Assembly (NCBI RefSeq): GCF_003097355.1
Contig: NZ_PYUI01000015.1
Span: 1-64,000 of the forward strand
Length of the DNA stretch: 64,000 nt
DNA from: Arthrobacter sp. H-02-3
GTDB lineage: Bacteria; Actinomycetota; Actinomycetes; Actinomycetales; Micrococcaceae
Direction of reading: 5' to 3'
Positions 17,076 to 26,900 of this stretch are shown here, in pieces (the stretch's first letter is position 1; each line of letters opens with the position of its first letter). The notes below the pieces were generated by a model. It worked only from the letters and a program-made list of their open reading frames with translations, had not been told where the DNA came from and ran no database searches. The translations under genes were made by a program, and so were the position numbers.

Positions 17076-17885
17076 ATGATATTGGCCAAGAAGGACGAGA
17101 AGTCGAAGAAGAACGCCCCCCTGATCGGCATTGACATCGGCGGGACCGGTATCAAGGGCGGGATCGTGGACCTGAAGAAGGGCAAACTGATCGGCGACCG
17201 CGTGCGCTTCCCCACGCCGCAGCCCTCCACCCCCGAGTCCGTGGCCGAAGTCGTCGCGCAGGTCGTCGCGGAGCTCACCGCCCGTCCCGACGCGCCCGAC
17301 GCCAGCAGCCCCGTGGGCGTCACATTCCCGGGCATCATCCAGCACGGTGTGGTTCACTCGGCCGCGAATGTGGACAAGTCGTGGCTGGAGGCCGACATCG
17401 ACGCCATGCTCACGGCGCGTCTCGGGCGCCCCGTCGAGGTCATCAACGACGCCGACGCCGCCGGCCTCGCCGAGGCCCGCTTCGGTGCCGGCGAAGGGGT
17501 CGCTGGCACCGTGCTGGTGATCACTCTGGGCACCGGCATCGGTTCTGCCTTCATCTTCGACGGCAAGCTGGTTCCCAACGCCGAACTCGGTCACCTGGAG
17601 ATCGACGGCTTTGACGCCGAGACCAAGGCATCCGCCGTGGCCCGTGAGCGTGACGGCCTCAGCTGGGAACAGTACAGCGTGCTGCTGCAGCGCTACTTCT
17701 CCCACGTAGAGTTCCTGTTCTCCCCCGAGCTCTTCATCGTCGGCGGCGGCATCTCCAAGCGTGCCGACGAGTATCTGCCGCACATGAAGCTGCGCACGCC
17801 GATCGTCCCGGCCGAGTTGAAGAATGACGCGGGCATCGTGGGCGCAGCCATCGAGATTGCGCTGAAGCACAAGCTCGCCAAGTAG
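17076..17885 (+). CDS. ppgK: Polyphosphate glucokinase (ROK family)
   Basis: 269 aa. It phosphorylates glucose with inorganic polyphosphate (and often ATP) in the cytoplasm. IGIDIGGTGIKGGIVD (~18-33) is the phosphate-binding loop, VEVINDADAAGLAE carries the catalytic Asp in the ND-A context, and VITLGTGIGSAFIFDG is the second phosphate loop. NAELGHLEIDG follows, then FLFSPELFIVGGGIS. The Cys-rich zinc motif of classical ROK glucokinases is absent, as expected for PpgK. A polyphosphate/ATP-glucomannokinase of this type has been described from Arthrobacter. A second, classical glucokinase lies at the right edge. Confidence 0.93.
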   Translation: MILAKKDEKSKKNAPLIGIDIGGTGIKGGIVDLKKGKLIGDRVRFPTPQPSTPESVAEVVAQVVAELTARPDAPDASSPVGVTFPGIIQHGVVHSAANVDKSWLEADIDAMLTARLGRPVEVINDADAAGLAEARFGAGEGVAGTVLVITLGTGIGSAFIFDGKLVPNAELGHLEIDGFDAETKASAVARERDGLSWEQYSVLLQRYFSHVEFLFSPELFIVGGGISKRADEYLPHMKLRTPIVPAELKNDAGIVGAAIEIALKHKLAK

Positions 17886-17900
17886 CACATCGCCGGATAG

Positions 17901-17969
17901 CCAAAATGAGCTATCACTCCGGGTCGTTCTGAACGCTGGGAACGACCCGTAGTGATAGCTCATTTTTGG
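17901..17969. terminator. Long inverted repeat after ppgK (terminator or repeat element)
   Basis: CCAAAATGAGCTATCACT plus CGGGTCGTT (left, from 17901) pairs with AACGACCCG plus AGTGATAGCTCATTTTTGG (right, to 17969). This is about 28 nearly perfect base pairs around a 12-nt loop. The TTTTT inside the right arm would let it act as an intrinsic terminator for ppgK; read from the other strand it has AAAA/TTTT as well. Its length and near-perfect symmetry also fit a dispersed intergenic repeat. Confidence 0.7.
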
Positions 17970-18084
17970 TGGAGCCGGTGGTGGCTGCGGCTTCCCCTCC
18001 GCTGCCACCACCGGAGTCTGTGGCGGGATATAGGACCTGGTGAGGGGGACGCCACCACCGGGCCAAGAATTTACGACGACAAAT

Positions 18085-18588
18085 TTACGACGGCGCTTGG
18101 AGCGGGCTCTTCTTCGGGTTCTTGCCGTCCCTGCCCTTGGACTCGGCCTCATGGCGAAGCAGGGAAATCGCGGCTTCGAAATCCTCCAGCGATTCGAAGG
18201 CCTGGTAGACGCTGGCGAACCGCAGGTAGGCAACCTCGTCCAGGCGCTGCAGCGGTTCCAGGATTGCCAGCCCGACTTCGTGGGCTTCGATTTCGGCGGC
18301 GCCGGAGCCGCGGATTGCCTCCTCGACCTCCTGCGCCAGCATGGCGAGGTCGTCTTCGGTGACCGGACGGCCCTGACAGGCTTTGCGGACGCCGTTGATG
18401 ACCTTGCTGCGGCTGAAGGGCTCGCCGACGCCGGAGCGTTTGATGACGGTCAGGCTGGTGGTTTCCACCGTGGTGAAGCGGCGGCCGCATTCGGGGCACT
18501 GCCGGCGGCGACGGATGGCGGAGCCGTCGTCGGCGATCCGGCTGTCCACCACGCGCGAATCAGGGTTACGGCAGAACGGGCAATACAT
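18085..18588 (-). CDS. nrdR: Transcriptional repressor NrdR
   Basis: 167 aa, ATG 18588 behind GGAGGAATTGAC. It represses ribonucleotide reductase genes when dATP is high. Residues 1-45 form a zinc ribbon: MYCPFC, then [10 protein letters not shown] (two CxxC pairs), with DSR between. The ATP-cone follows (~46-140), starting [19 protein letters not shown]. The last ~15 residues are a Lys/Gly-rich tail. No ribonucleotide reductase gene is in the window. The two boxes upstream (18654-18701) suggest self-regulation. Confidence 0.96.
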   Translation of the reverse strand: MYCPFCRNPDSRVVDSRIADDGSAIRRRRQCPECGRRFTTVETTSLTVIKRSGVGEPFSRSKVINGVRKACQGRPVTEDDLAMLAQEVEEAIRGSGAAEIEAHEVGLAILEPLQRLDEVAYLRFASVYQAFESLEDFEAAISLLRHEAESKGRDGKNPKKSPLQAPS

Positions 18589-18653
18589 GTCAATTCCTCC
18601 CCGGTCGCAAGCCTGAACGGAGCACAGCGCCGTGTGCCCCCGCGATCAGTTTA

Positions 18654-18701
18654 CGACTAGATATAGCTGAATAACAAGCCTGTAATTACTACATGTAGTG
18701 G
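18654..18701 (-). promoter_or_regulatory. Two candidate NrdR boxes upstream of nrdR
   Basis: CTAGATATAG (core 18657-18666) and CTACATGTAG (core 18689-18698) both match the NrdR-box core CwAtATaTwG at its strongly conserved positions. Their centres are 32 bp apart, about three helical turns, as in known paired boxes. They sit 69-113 bp upstream of the nrdR start, in the gap after hisD. NrdR itself is the obvious regulator. This placement implies autoregulation. Confidence 0.65.
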
Positions 18702-18714
18702 TCTGGGCGGGTGG

Positions 18715-20100
18715 TTACCTGGCGGCGAAGCGCGCCGTGACGGCCTCGCCGTGGGCCGGCAGGTCTTCCGCGCCGGAGAGGCTGACGATGTGCCCGCTGA
18801 CCTGCTCCAGCGCGGAGCGGGAGTAGTTGATCACCTGGATGGCCCGCAGGAAAGTGGTTACGTTCAGGCCGGAGGAGAATGCCGCCGTGCCGCTGGTCGG
18901 CAGCACGTGGTTGGAGCCGGCACAGTAGTCTCCAAGGCTGACGGGGCTGTAGTCCCCCACGAAGATCGCCCCGGCGCTGCGGATCCGGGCCGCCACGCGG
19001 GCGGCATCCGCGGTCATGATTTCAAGGTGTTCCGCGGCGTACGCGTCGCAGGCGGCAATGCCCTGCTCCAGGTCCTCCACCAGGACGACGCCGGACTGTG
19101 GGCCGGAGAGGGCCTCGAGGACGCGGCTGGAGTGCTTGGTGGCAGCGGCCTGGCGTTCGAGTTCCACGCGGACTTCGGCCGCAAGGGCCTCGGAGTCGGT
19201 GAACAGGACCGATGCCGCCTTGGGGTCGTGTTCGGCCTGACTGATGAGGTCCGCCGCCACGAGGGCCGGACTGGCGGTCGAGTCGGCGAGGATCGCGATC
19301 TCGGTGGTGCCGGCCTCGGAATCGATCCCCACGACCCCCTTCACCAGCCGCTTGGCGGTGGCCACGAAAATGTTGCCCGGACCGGTCACGACGTCCACGG
19401 GATCGATCCCGGGAAGGTCACCGGCGTCGGAGGCCCCGGCGGGGATGCCATAGGCGAAGGTGGCGATGGCCTGCGCCCCGCCGATCGCGTAGACCTCCTC
19501 GATGCCCAGCAGGCACGCGGCCGCCAGGATCGTGGGGTGCGGGAGGCCGCCGAAGTTCTTTTGAGGCGGCGAGGCCAGCGCAATGGATTCGACGCCCGCT
19601 GCCAGGGCCGGGACGACGTTCATGATCACCGAAGACGGGTAGACCGCCAGCCCGCCGGGGACATAGAGCCCCACGCGCGCCACCGGCACCCAGTTCTGGC
19701 TGACGACGGCGCCTTCTCCGAGTTCGACGTCGACGTTCGCCGGGCGCTGGGCATCCGCGAAGCTGCGGGCCCGCCGGATGGATTCCTCGAGTGCCGCGCG
19801 CACGGCGGGGTCCAGACCTTCCAAAGCCGCGCGCAGCTCCTCGGCCGGGACACGGGGGTGGGCCTGTTCGACGCCGTCGAAGGACAGTGCCAGTTCCCGC
19901 AGTGCGGCGAAGCCCCGCGTGCGGACGGCGGAGATGATGTCCTGGACCTTGTCCTCGGCATCTGCCATGGTGCCGGACTGTGCCCGCGGTACGGCAGCGC
20001 GCAGCCCGGCGAGGGACAGGTGCTGGCCGCGCACGTCCACCGTGCGGAAGTTGAGGGCGGCGGGAATCGGGGTCACAGGGCTGTCAGGAGTTAGGCTCAC
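18715..20100 (-). CDS. hisD: Histidinol dehydrogenase
   Basis: 461 aa from GTG 20100. It oxidises L-histidinol to L-histidine in two NAD-dependent steps; it is a zinc enzyme. Family blocks visible are [66 protein letters not shown] (with catalytic Glu/His) and [18 protein letters not shown] 30-aa N-terminal extension precedes the domain. The rest of the his operon is not in this window, and nrdR downstream appears to have its own promoter. Confidence 0.95.
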   Translation of the reverse strand: MSLTPDSPVTPIPAALNFRTVDVRGQHLSLAGLRAAVPRAQSGTMADAEDKVQDIISAVRTRGFAALRELALSFDGVEQAHPRVPAEELRAALEGLDPAVRAALEESIRRARSFADAQRPANVDVELGEGAVVSQNWVPVARVGLYVPGGLAVYPSSVIMNVVPALAAGVESIALASPPQKNFGGLPHPTILAAACLLGIEEVYAIGGAQAIATFAYGIPAGASDAGDLPGIDPVDVVTGPGNIFVATAKRLVKGVVGIDSEAGTTEIAILADSTASPALVAADLISQAEHDPKAASVLFTDSEALAAEVRVELERQAAATKHSSRVLEALSGPQSGVVLVEDLEQGIAACDAYAAEHLEIMTADAARVAARIRSAGAIFVGDYSPVSLGDYCAGSNHVLPTSGTAAFSSGLNVTTFLRAIQVINYSRSALEQVSGHIVSLSGAEDLPAHGEAVTARFAAR

Positions 20101-20207
20101 CCGATCATTTTACGTGCCCCGCCGGGGCACTCCGACGCTGTGACGCGGCCCGGGCGCGCGGCCGCCGGCCTGAAGCCTGGCCGGGCGCCAGGCGCCAGGC
20201 GCAGGGT

Positions 20208-20789
20208 TTAGGAGCGGGCTTTGCCGCCGGAGCCCGGAAAGAGGCTGTTCAGGAAGATGGCCAGGGCGATCGCCGCCGGCCAGATAGCGAGGACCGCGTA
20301 GGAGCGCAGAGAAAAGGCGACGCTGGCGCTGGCCGAGGTATCGGCCGGGGCTCCCCACCACTGGGCGCTGAGCAGACCGGTTCCCCACGCGAGGAGCGAG
20401 CCGGCAGCGCCGGCCAGGACCACCAGGATTACGGTGCCGGGCGCCGGCTGTGCATGTTTGGAGCCTGCGACGAACGACCCGGCAATGCAGCCGGCGAGCA
20501 GGCACAGCCCTGCCAGCACGAGGTCCCGGGGCAGCCAGGTTGCCGTATTGGTGCCGGCGGCAAGGTCCGGGTTCCGGGTCAGCAGGTTCAGTCCCGACGG
20601 CGCCAGAAGCCACCAAAGCAGCCCCACCGGAATGCCGGCCGCGGCGATGACCGCCGCTTTCCGCCACGGGGTTCCGGCGTGTCCGGGCTGCTGTACGGCT
20701 TTCATCTCGGCGGGCAAGGTCAGGGGCCGGTCCGGGTGCGCGGGCTCCCCGGTGTGCTGAACGGGGCCGTCTACTGCGGGCTGTGTCAT
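20208..20789 (-). CDS. Conserved membrane protein, four predicted TM helices
   Basis: 193 aa if ATG 20789 is used; the frame is open to 21029, but the upstream part overlaps the flavin reductase gene on the other strand. The N-terminal ~40 residues are polar. Hydrophobic segments lie at about 44-65 (AAVIAAAGIPVGLLWWLLAP), 88-110, 122-140 and 162-184 (the last around YAVLAIWPAAIALAIFL). Many actinobacteria carry such a protein near hisD. I could not assign a family with confidence. The start has only a weak ribosome site. Confidence 0.65.
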   Translation of the reverse strand: MTQPAVDGPVQHTGEPAHPDRPLTLPAEMKAVQQPGHAGTPWRKAAVIAAAGIPVGLLWWLLAPSGLNLLTRNPDLAAGTNTATWLPRDLVLAGLCLLAGCIAGSFVAGSKHAQPAPGTVILVVLAGAAGSLLAWGTGLLSAQWWGAPADTSASASVAFSLRSYAVLAIWPAAIALAIFLNSLFPGSGGKARS

Positions 20790-20943
20790 GCAACAAACGG
20801 TAACAAGGATTCCCCGGCCCGGCACATGACGCCGCGTGGCAGCACATGACGACGGGGGTAAACAAATCTCCCACTTGATCGGAGGCGGAATACGCTGGCA
20901 GTAGGAACCATGACACATACGTGCAGCAGGGAGTTGGATCGCA

Positions 20944-21444
20944 GTGGCCACAGATGACGGAATCTTCGAGGGGACATTCAAGGAAATGTTCCGCCGGCAC
21001 GCGGCCGGCGTGGCGATTATCACCGCCAACTACAACGGCGTCCCCTTCGGATTCACCGCGACCTCCGTGGCTTCCCTGTCTGCCAAGCCGCCGCGCTTCA
21101 CGTTCAACATGGCCAGGACGTCAAGTTCGTGGCCGGCCGTGGCGAACACGAGCTACATCGGGGTCCACATGCTCGGGCTGGAGAACCAGGAGCTCGCAGA
21201 CCGCTTCGCCCGGGCCGGCAACCGGTTCGACGGGGACCACTGGGAGTTAGGACCCCACGAAGTGCCCGTGCTGAAGGGCGTCACCGGCTGGTTGATCGGG
21301 CAGGTCCAGATGCGGTTGTCGTTCGAGAACAACGCCGTGGTGGTGGTCGAAGTGGTGGAGGGTCAGGTCGGCGAAGACGGCGCTCCCCTGCTTTATCACT
21401 CCGGGGCCTACAGCCAGCCGGTTCCGCTCGACTACGAGATCTGA
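20944..21444 (+). CDS. Flavin reductase family protein (FMN-binding split barrel)
   Basis: 166 aa, GTG 20944 preceded by GGGAGTTGGATCGCA. FKEMFRRHAAGVAIITANYN opens the flavin-reductase-like domain. GFTATSVASLSAKPPRFTFN is the flavin phosphate-binding stretch, and FARAGNRFDGDHW with PLLYHSGAYSQP closes the fold. Such proteins supply reduced FMN/FAD to a partner monooxygenase or bind flavin in other reductases. No monooxygenase gene is nearby. It is divergent from the membrane protein gene. Confidence 0.88.
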   Translation: MATDDGIFEGTFKEMFRRHAAGVAIITANYNGVPFGFTATSVASLSAKPPRFTFNMARTSSSWPAVANTSYIGVHMLGLENQELADRFARAGNRFDGDHWELGPHEVPVLKGVTGWLIGQVQMRLSFENNAVVVVEVVEGQVGEDGAPLLYHSGAYSQPVPLDYEI

Positions 21445-21570
21445 CAGAGGCCGCGACGGGCCACGGCACATTAAAACTTCCCTAGTGGTGCATCCGGATA
21501 CGGCCTTTGGCCGGTAGTAAGGGTGTAAGCACAACCACCGCCCCATGTGGGCCTCGATGAGGAGTTGGAA

Positions 21571-22287
21571 ATGCGCAAGACACTTTCTGCAGCCACCGGA
21601 GCAATCACGCTACTGGCAGCACTGTCGCTGGCCGCCCCGGCCCAGGCCGCGACCTGGCACCACCGCGACGATGGAACAGCAAAACTGTCCGTCCTCCACG
21701 GCGTTCCGGGCCTTACCGTCGACGTCTGGGTCGACGGCAAGCTCACCCTGGATAACTTCACACCGGGCACATTGGCCGGGCCGTTGAACGTCCCGGACGG
21801 AGACCACAAGATTGCGATCACCGGTGGCGACGCCACCAGCGCCGACAACCCCGTGATAGGCCCGGTCACAGTGGACCTCGAAGCAGGTCGGGACTACACA
21901 GCGGTCGCACATCTGGCCGCTGACGGGACCCCCACGGCCACCCTTTTCACCAATGACACCTCCACCAGCCCGGATGGAAAGGGCAAGCTGACCGTCCGGC
22001 ACGTCGCTGCGGCCCCCGCCGTCGATGTCCTGGCCGGTGGGACCGCGGTCATTGAGGGACTTACCAACCGGCATCAAAAGACCCTCACCCTCAAGGCCGG
22101 AAACGTCTCCGCGTCGGTCGCAGCAGAGGGAACCACTGACCCGCTGATCGGCCCCGCCGACGTCAAGGTCACCGAGGGAAAAAACACCATCGTCTACGCC
22201 TGGGGAAGCCTCGCGGACAACAACCTTGGGGTCGCCGTACAGGTAGTGGACTCCTCATCGCGCGGACACAAAGGCCACCACGAGTAA
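21571..22287 (+). CDS. Secreted DUF4397 domain protein
   Basis: 238 aa from ATG 21571, behind GAGGAGTTGGAA. Residues 1-27 are a signal peptide (MRKTLSAATGAITLLAALSL, then PAQAA). Two tandem halves each contain the DUF4397 pattern: LSVLHGVPGLTVDVWVDGK and LTVRHVAAAPAVDVLAGGT. The C-terminus is polar (SRGHKGHHE). The function is unknown; the fold is a beta-sandwich-like surface domain. The gene is followed by an ECF sigma factor and its anti-sigma factor, an arrangement common in Arthrobacter, so it is a likely target of that sigma factor. Confidence 0.87.
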   Translation: MRKTLSAATGAITLLAALSLAAPAQAATWHHRDDGTAKLSVLHGVPGLTVDVWVDGKLTLDNFTPGTLAGPLNVPDGDHKIAITGGDATSADNPVIGPVTVDLEAGRDYTAVAHLAADGTPTATLFTNDTSTSPDGKGKLTVRHVAAAPAVDVLAGGTAVIEGLTNRHQKTLTLKAGNVSASVAAEGTTDPLIGPADVKVTEGKNTIVYAWGSLADNNLGVAVQVVDSSSRGHKGHHE

Positions 22288-22467
22288 TCCATCCGGAGCT
22301 CCAGCAGACGTCCTGTTCTGTCGCCAGGTGGGGTCACGTCGACCGTGGCCCCACCGGCACGCGTACCGTGACATCCTGGAGAGCTGACCCCGTTCGACCA
22401 TGGCGGAGTCCCCCGGAGCGGCATAATGTGGTTCAACAAGGCCCATTGCCGCTCAAAGGAGCACCTG

Positions 22468-23040
22468 ATGGAGGCTGCCGCATCGCATGATTGGGACGCC
22501 CATCTCGATCACGCATTTGCCGGCGGCGACGAACGCGTCCTCGCGGAGGCGTACCGAAGGTTTGGTCCGCTGGTCTACACGCTGGCGCTGAGATCCCTGG
22601 GAGAGCGTGCCGCTGCCGACGACGTCACCCAGGAGGTTTTCATTCGGGCCTGGAAATCACGGACCACTTTTCGCCCCGAGGCGGCACGGCTGCCGGCGTG
22701 GCTGATCGGGATTGCCCGCAACGCAATCTCCGACGCTTTGTCCGCCCGCTCCCGCCAGCGCCATCTCGAACAAGCGGCCATTCTCCTGGTGGCTGCCCCC
22801 GTTTCCCGCCCAGATGCTGGGGACGTCGAAGAGGTCGCCGACCGCCTGACGTTGGACGAAGAACTGGAGCACTTAGGGGATCCACAGCAGACAATAATGC
22901 GGCTGGCGTTCTATGAAGATCTGACTCACGACCAGATTTCGTCGCGTCTTAACCTGCCGCTCGGAACCGTCAAAAGCCACATCCGGCGCAGCCTCACCCG
23001 CTTACGCACCCGCCTGGAGGTGGAACATGGAACACCTTGA
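22468..23040 (+). CDS. ECF-family RNA polymerase sigma factor
   Basis: 190 aa from ATG 22468, behind AAAGGAGCACCTG. Region 2 is seen in FGPLVYTLALRSLGERAAADDVTQEVFIRAWKS (~31-63), including the DVTQEVF motif that contacts core polymerase. Region 4 is seen in MRLAFYEDLTHDQIS and NLPLGTVKSHIRRSLTRLR (~150-183), the -35-binding helix-turn-helix. A linker without region 3 fits the ECF class. It resembles the SigK/RskA-linked group. The end overlaps the anti-sigma start by 14 nt, which suggests coupled translation. Confidence 0.92.
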   Translation: MEAAASHDWDAHLDHAFAGGDERVLAEAYRRFGPLVYTLALRSLGERAAADDVTQEVFIRAWKSRTTFRPEAARLPAWLIGIARNAISDALSARSRQRHLEQAAILLVAAPVSRPDAGDVEEVADRLTLDEELEHLGDPQQTIMRLAFYEDLTHDQISSRLNLPLGTVKSHIRRSLTRLRTRLEVEHGTP

Positions 23041-23868
23041 CGCCGAACTTCTCAGTCTGCTGGCCCTTGGCGAGTCCCTCGGCACAGACACCGACGCCGA
23101 CCACCTCGCCAGCTGCCTCGTGTGCAGCGAAACCCTCCGAGGCCTGCAACATGCGGTGCACATTGCCACCCTCGACACCGCAGGCATCGAACTCGAGAAA
23201 CCCGGCAGCCAGAACTGGGCCGCCATCCATCAGGCCCTCGGCCTGTCGCCGACCCTCGCGACGGATCCCCTGACCCAGCCCAGCGCAGGGCCCCTGTCCC
23301 ACCGAAGAAGCCAGCCCCGGCGGAAGCGCCCCTGAACCACGGCAGCGGCACAGAGTCGGCACCGACACCACTGCGGCCCAGCGCCAAAGACAGGTACGCC
23401 CGTCCCGGTCTCTGGATTACCGCGGTTGCCGCCGGAATCGTTCTCGGCACGGCCGCCGGATGGACCGCCGCCGGAGTTCTCGGACACAACGGCACTACTG
23501 CGCCCACCTCCACCCAGTCGGGTCCGACATCGACAGTCCTCGCCCAAACGTCCCTGACTCCACTGCCCGCGCACACCGGGAGCGGAGATGCCCTGGTGGA
23601 GCAACTCCCCGATGGAACCCGGCACCTGATCATCCGGCTCTCCAACGACCACATCACCGGATTCCGGGGAGTGTGGGTCGGCTCTGCCGACCTATCCAAG
23701 ATGGTCAGCCTGGGTGTCCTCGACAATGAATCCGGCACCTTTACCATCCCCGCCGGCGTCGACCTTGCCCAATACCCCATCGTCGACGTGTCCAACCAGC
23801 CGTACAACGGGAACCCGGCCCATTCCGCCGACAGCATCGCCCGGGGAACCCTCAACCCGAAAAACTGA
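23027..23868 (+). pseudogene. Anti-sigma factor (RskA-like), interrupted by a frameshift
   Basis: The N-terminal part (23027-23335, 102 aa, stop TGA 23333-23335) has the zinc-binding HLASCLVC (HxxxCxxC) of anti-sigma domains. The rest continues in another frame to a stop at 23866-23868: a transmembrane helix (RPGLWITAVAAGIVLGTAAG) and an extracytoplasmic domain with VWVGSADLSKMVSLGVLD and GTFTIPAGVDLAQYPIVDVS. In relatives these form one protein of ~275 aa. The frames join near 23285-23300 (around GGGCCCC), consistent with loss of one base. The second part has no convincing own start. It may be a true loss of membrane-anchored control or a sequencing error. Confidence 0.8.
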
Positions 23869-23963
23869 TCCTCGCATACCATGCGTGAACCTTGGGGGTG
23901 GCGAGCGGCCCCAGGGTGTCCTGGACCTCTCAGCCTTGCCTAGTGGCCACCCGCACCTGCATT

Positions 23964-26900
23964 TCAGTTATCCAGGCACGTCGGGCCGAGCAGCACCTTA
24001 AGGTCGCCAAAGAGGGACGGACTTGGGTTCACGCGCAGGTGCACCGGCAGGCCCATGACCTCCACCCGGGTGTCACCTTGCAGGTGCAGCCGGACCTCGG
24101 AGTTTCCGCGGTGGGTGCGCAGGACGTCGCCCAGCTCAGTGACGACGGCCTCGGTGGCCTTGTGCGTGGCCATGGTGATCACCACCGGCCCGTTCTGGCT
24201 GTCGCTGAGGTCCGGCACGGACAGTTCCATGCAGTTCAAGGTGACGGCGCCGTCGTCGCGCCGTTGCAGGCGGCCCTTGACCACCACGATCAGGTCCTCC
24301 GCCAGCACCGAGGCGATGGGGCCGTAGACCTGGCCGAAGAACATGACCTCCATGGAACCGGCGAGGTCCTCGATTTCGGCGCGGGCGTAGGCGTTGCCGC
24401 TGGCCTTGGCGATCCGGCGGCTGAGCGAGGTGATCATGCCCGCGATGGTCACGATCGCGCCGTCCTGCGGGCCGTCTTCGGCGATGATCGAGGTGATCGA
24501 CCGGTCCGCGTGCTGGCTCAGGAGCCCTTCGAGCCCCTGCAGCGGGTGGTCGGAGACATACAGGCCGAGCATGTCCCGCTCAAAGGCCAGTTTGTCCTTT
24601 TTCTCCCATTCGGGAAGATCGGGGATTTCCGTGCTGAGTGAGGCCTCCGGCTCCTGGTCCTCAAAACCGGCGAAGAGGTCAAACTGGCCGATCGCCTCGT
24701 TGCGCTTGAGGGTGATGACGGAGTCGATCGCTTCTTCGTGGATCATGGCCAGGGCGCGGCGATGGTGGCCCAGCGAGTCGAAGGCACCTGCTTTGATCAG
24801 GGATTCAATGGTGCGCTTGTTGCAGACCACCGCGGGGACCTTCATGAGGTAGTCCTTGAAGGACGTATACGCGCCTTCCTTCTCGCGCGCCGCCACCATG
24901 GCCTCGACGGCGTTCACGCCGACGTTGCGGATGGCGCCCATGCCGAAGCGGATGTCGTTGCCGACCGGGGTGAAGTTGAGCGCCGACTCGTTGACGTCCG
25001 GCGGTAGCACGGTGATGCCCATGCGGCGGCATTCGTTGAGGTAGATCGCCGACTTGTCCTTGTCGTCGCCCACGGACGTGAGCAGGGCGGCCATGTACTC
25101 CGGCGCGTAGTGCGCCTTCAGGTACGCGGTCCAGTACGAAATGACGCCGTAGGCGGCCGAGTGCGCCTTGTTGAAGGCGTAGTCGGAGAACGGCAGCAGG
25201 ATGTCCCAGAGGGTCTTGACCGCGGCCATGGAATAGCCGTTGTCCTGCATGCCCTGGGAGAAACCGGCGAACTGCTTGTCCAGCTCGGATTTCTTCTTCT
25301 TGCCCATGGCGCGGCGCAGGATGTCGGCCTGGCCGAGGGTGTAGCCGGCGAGCTTTTGCGCCACGGCCATGACCTGCTCCTGGTACACGATCAGGCCGTA
25401 CGTGCCGCCGAGAATTTCGGAGAGCGGCTCCTCGAGCTCCGGGTGGATCGGAATGACTTCCTGGATCTTGTTTTTGCGCAACGCGTAGTCGGTGTGCGCG
25501 TTCGCGCCCATGGGACCGGGCCGGTAGAGGGCCAGCACCGCGGAGATGTCTTCGAAGTTGTCAGGCTTCATCAGTTTGAGCAGGGACCGCATGGGTCCGC
25601 CGTCGAGCTGGAAGACGCCCAGCGTGTCGCCTCGGGCCAGCAGTTCGTAGGACTCCGTGTCGTCCAACGCCAGGGTTTCAAGGTCGAGATCGATGCCCCG
25701 GTTCATCTTGATGTTTTCCAGGGCGTCGGAAATGATCGTCAGGTTCCGCAGGCCCAGGAAGTCCATCTTGATCAGGCCGAGGCCTTCAGACGTCGGATAG
25801 TCGAACTGGGTGATGACCTGGCCGTCCTGGAAGCGGCGCATGATCGGAATCACGTCGATGATGGGGTCCGAGGACATGATGACACCGGCGGCGTGCACGC
25901 CCCATTGCCGCTTCAGTCCCTCAATGCCCAGTGCCGTCTCGAAAACCTTGGCGGCTTCAGGGTCGGTGCTGATCAGCTGCCGGAAGTCGCCGGCTTCGCT
26001 GTAACGCTTGGCCTCGGGGTTCTGAATGTCGGCCAGCGGAATGTCCTTGGCCATCACAGCCGGGGGCAGTGCCTTGGTCAGCTGCTCGCCCATGCTGAAC
26101 GGGTAGCCCAGCACGCGCGAGGAGTCCTTGAGGGCCTGCTTGGTCTTGATGGTGCCGTAGGTGACGATCATCGCCACGCGTTCGTCGCCGTATTTCCGCG
26201 TGACGTAGTCGATCACTTCGGAACGGCGCCGGTCATCGAAGTCGACGTCGAAGTCAGGCATGGAAACGCGGTCAGGGTTGAGGAAGCGTTCGAAGATCAG
26301 GCCATGGTGCAGCGGATCGAGGTCGGTGATGCGCATGGCATACGCCACCATGGAGCCTGCGCCGGAGCCACGTCCGGGACCCACCCGGATGCCGTTGTTC
26401 TTGGCCCAGTTGATGAAGTCAGCCACCACGAGGAAGTAGCCCGGGAAGCCCATCGAGGTGATGACTTCCAGCTCATAGTCGGCCTGCTTGCGGACCTTGT
26501 CCGGGATGCCCTGGGGATAGCGGTACTGCAGTCCCTTGTCGACTTCCTTGACCAGCCAGGACGTTTCGTCCTCGCCCTCGGGGCAGGGGAAGCGTGGCAT
26601 GTAGTTGGCGCCGGTGTTGAACGACACTTCGCAGCGCTCGGCGATCAGAAGCGTGTTGTCGCACGCCTCCGGGTGGTCGCGGAACAGCTCCCGCATTTCC
26701 TGCGGGGATTTCAGGTAGTAGCCGCTGCCGGAGAAGGCAAAGCGGGAACCGCCGTTGTCGTAGGTCGGCTCCAGGAGCGTGGAACCGGACTGGATCGCCA
26801 GCAGGGCCTCGTGCGCCTTCGCGTCGTGCTCGTGCGTGTAGTGGAGGTCGTTCGTGGCCACGAGCGGCAGGTTCAGTTCCTTGGCCAGGCGCAGCAGATC

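Noticed and set aside
23285..23300. Programmed -1 ribosomal frameshift in the anti-sigma gene
   Set aside because: The A-GGG-CCC-C run is not in the X-XXY-YYZ phase needed for slippage and no downstream stem was recognised. A mutation or sequence error is more likely.
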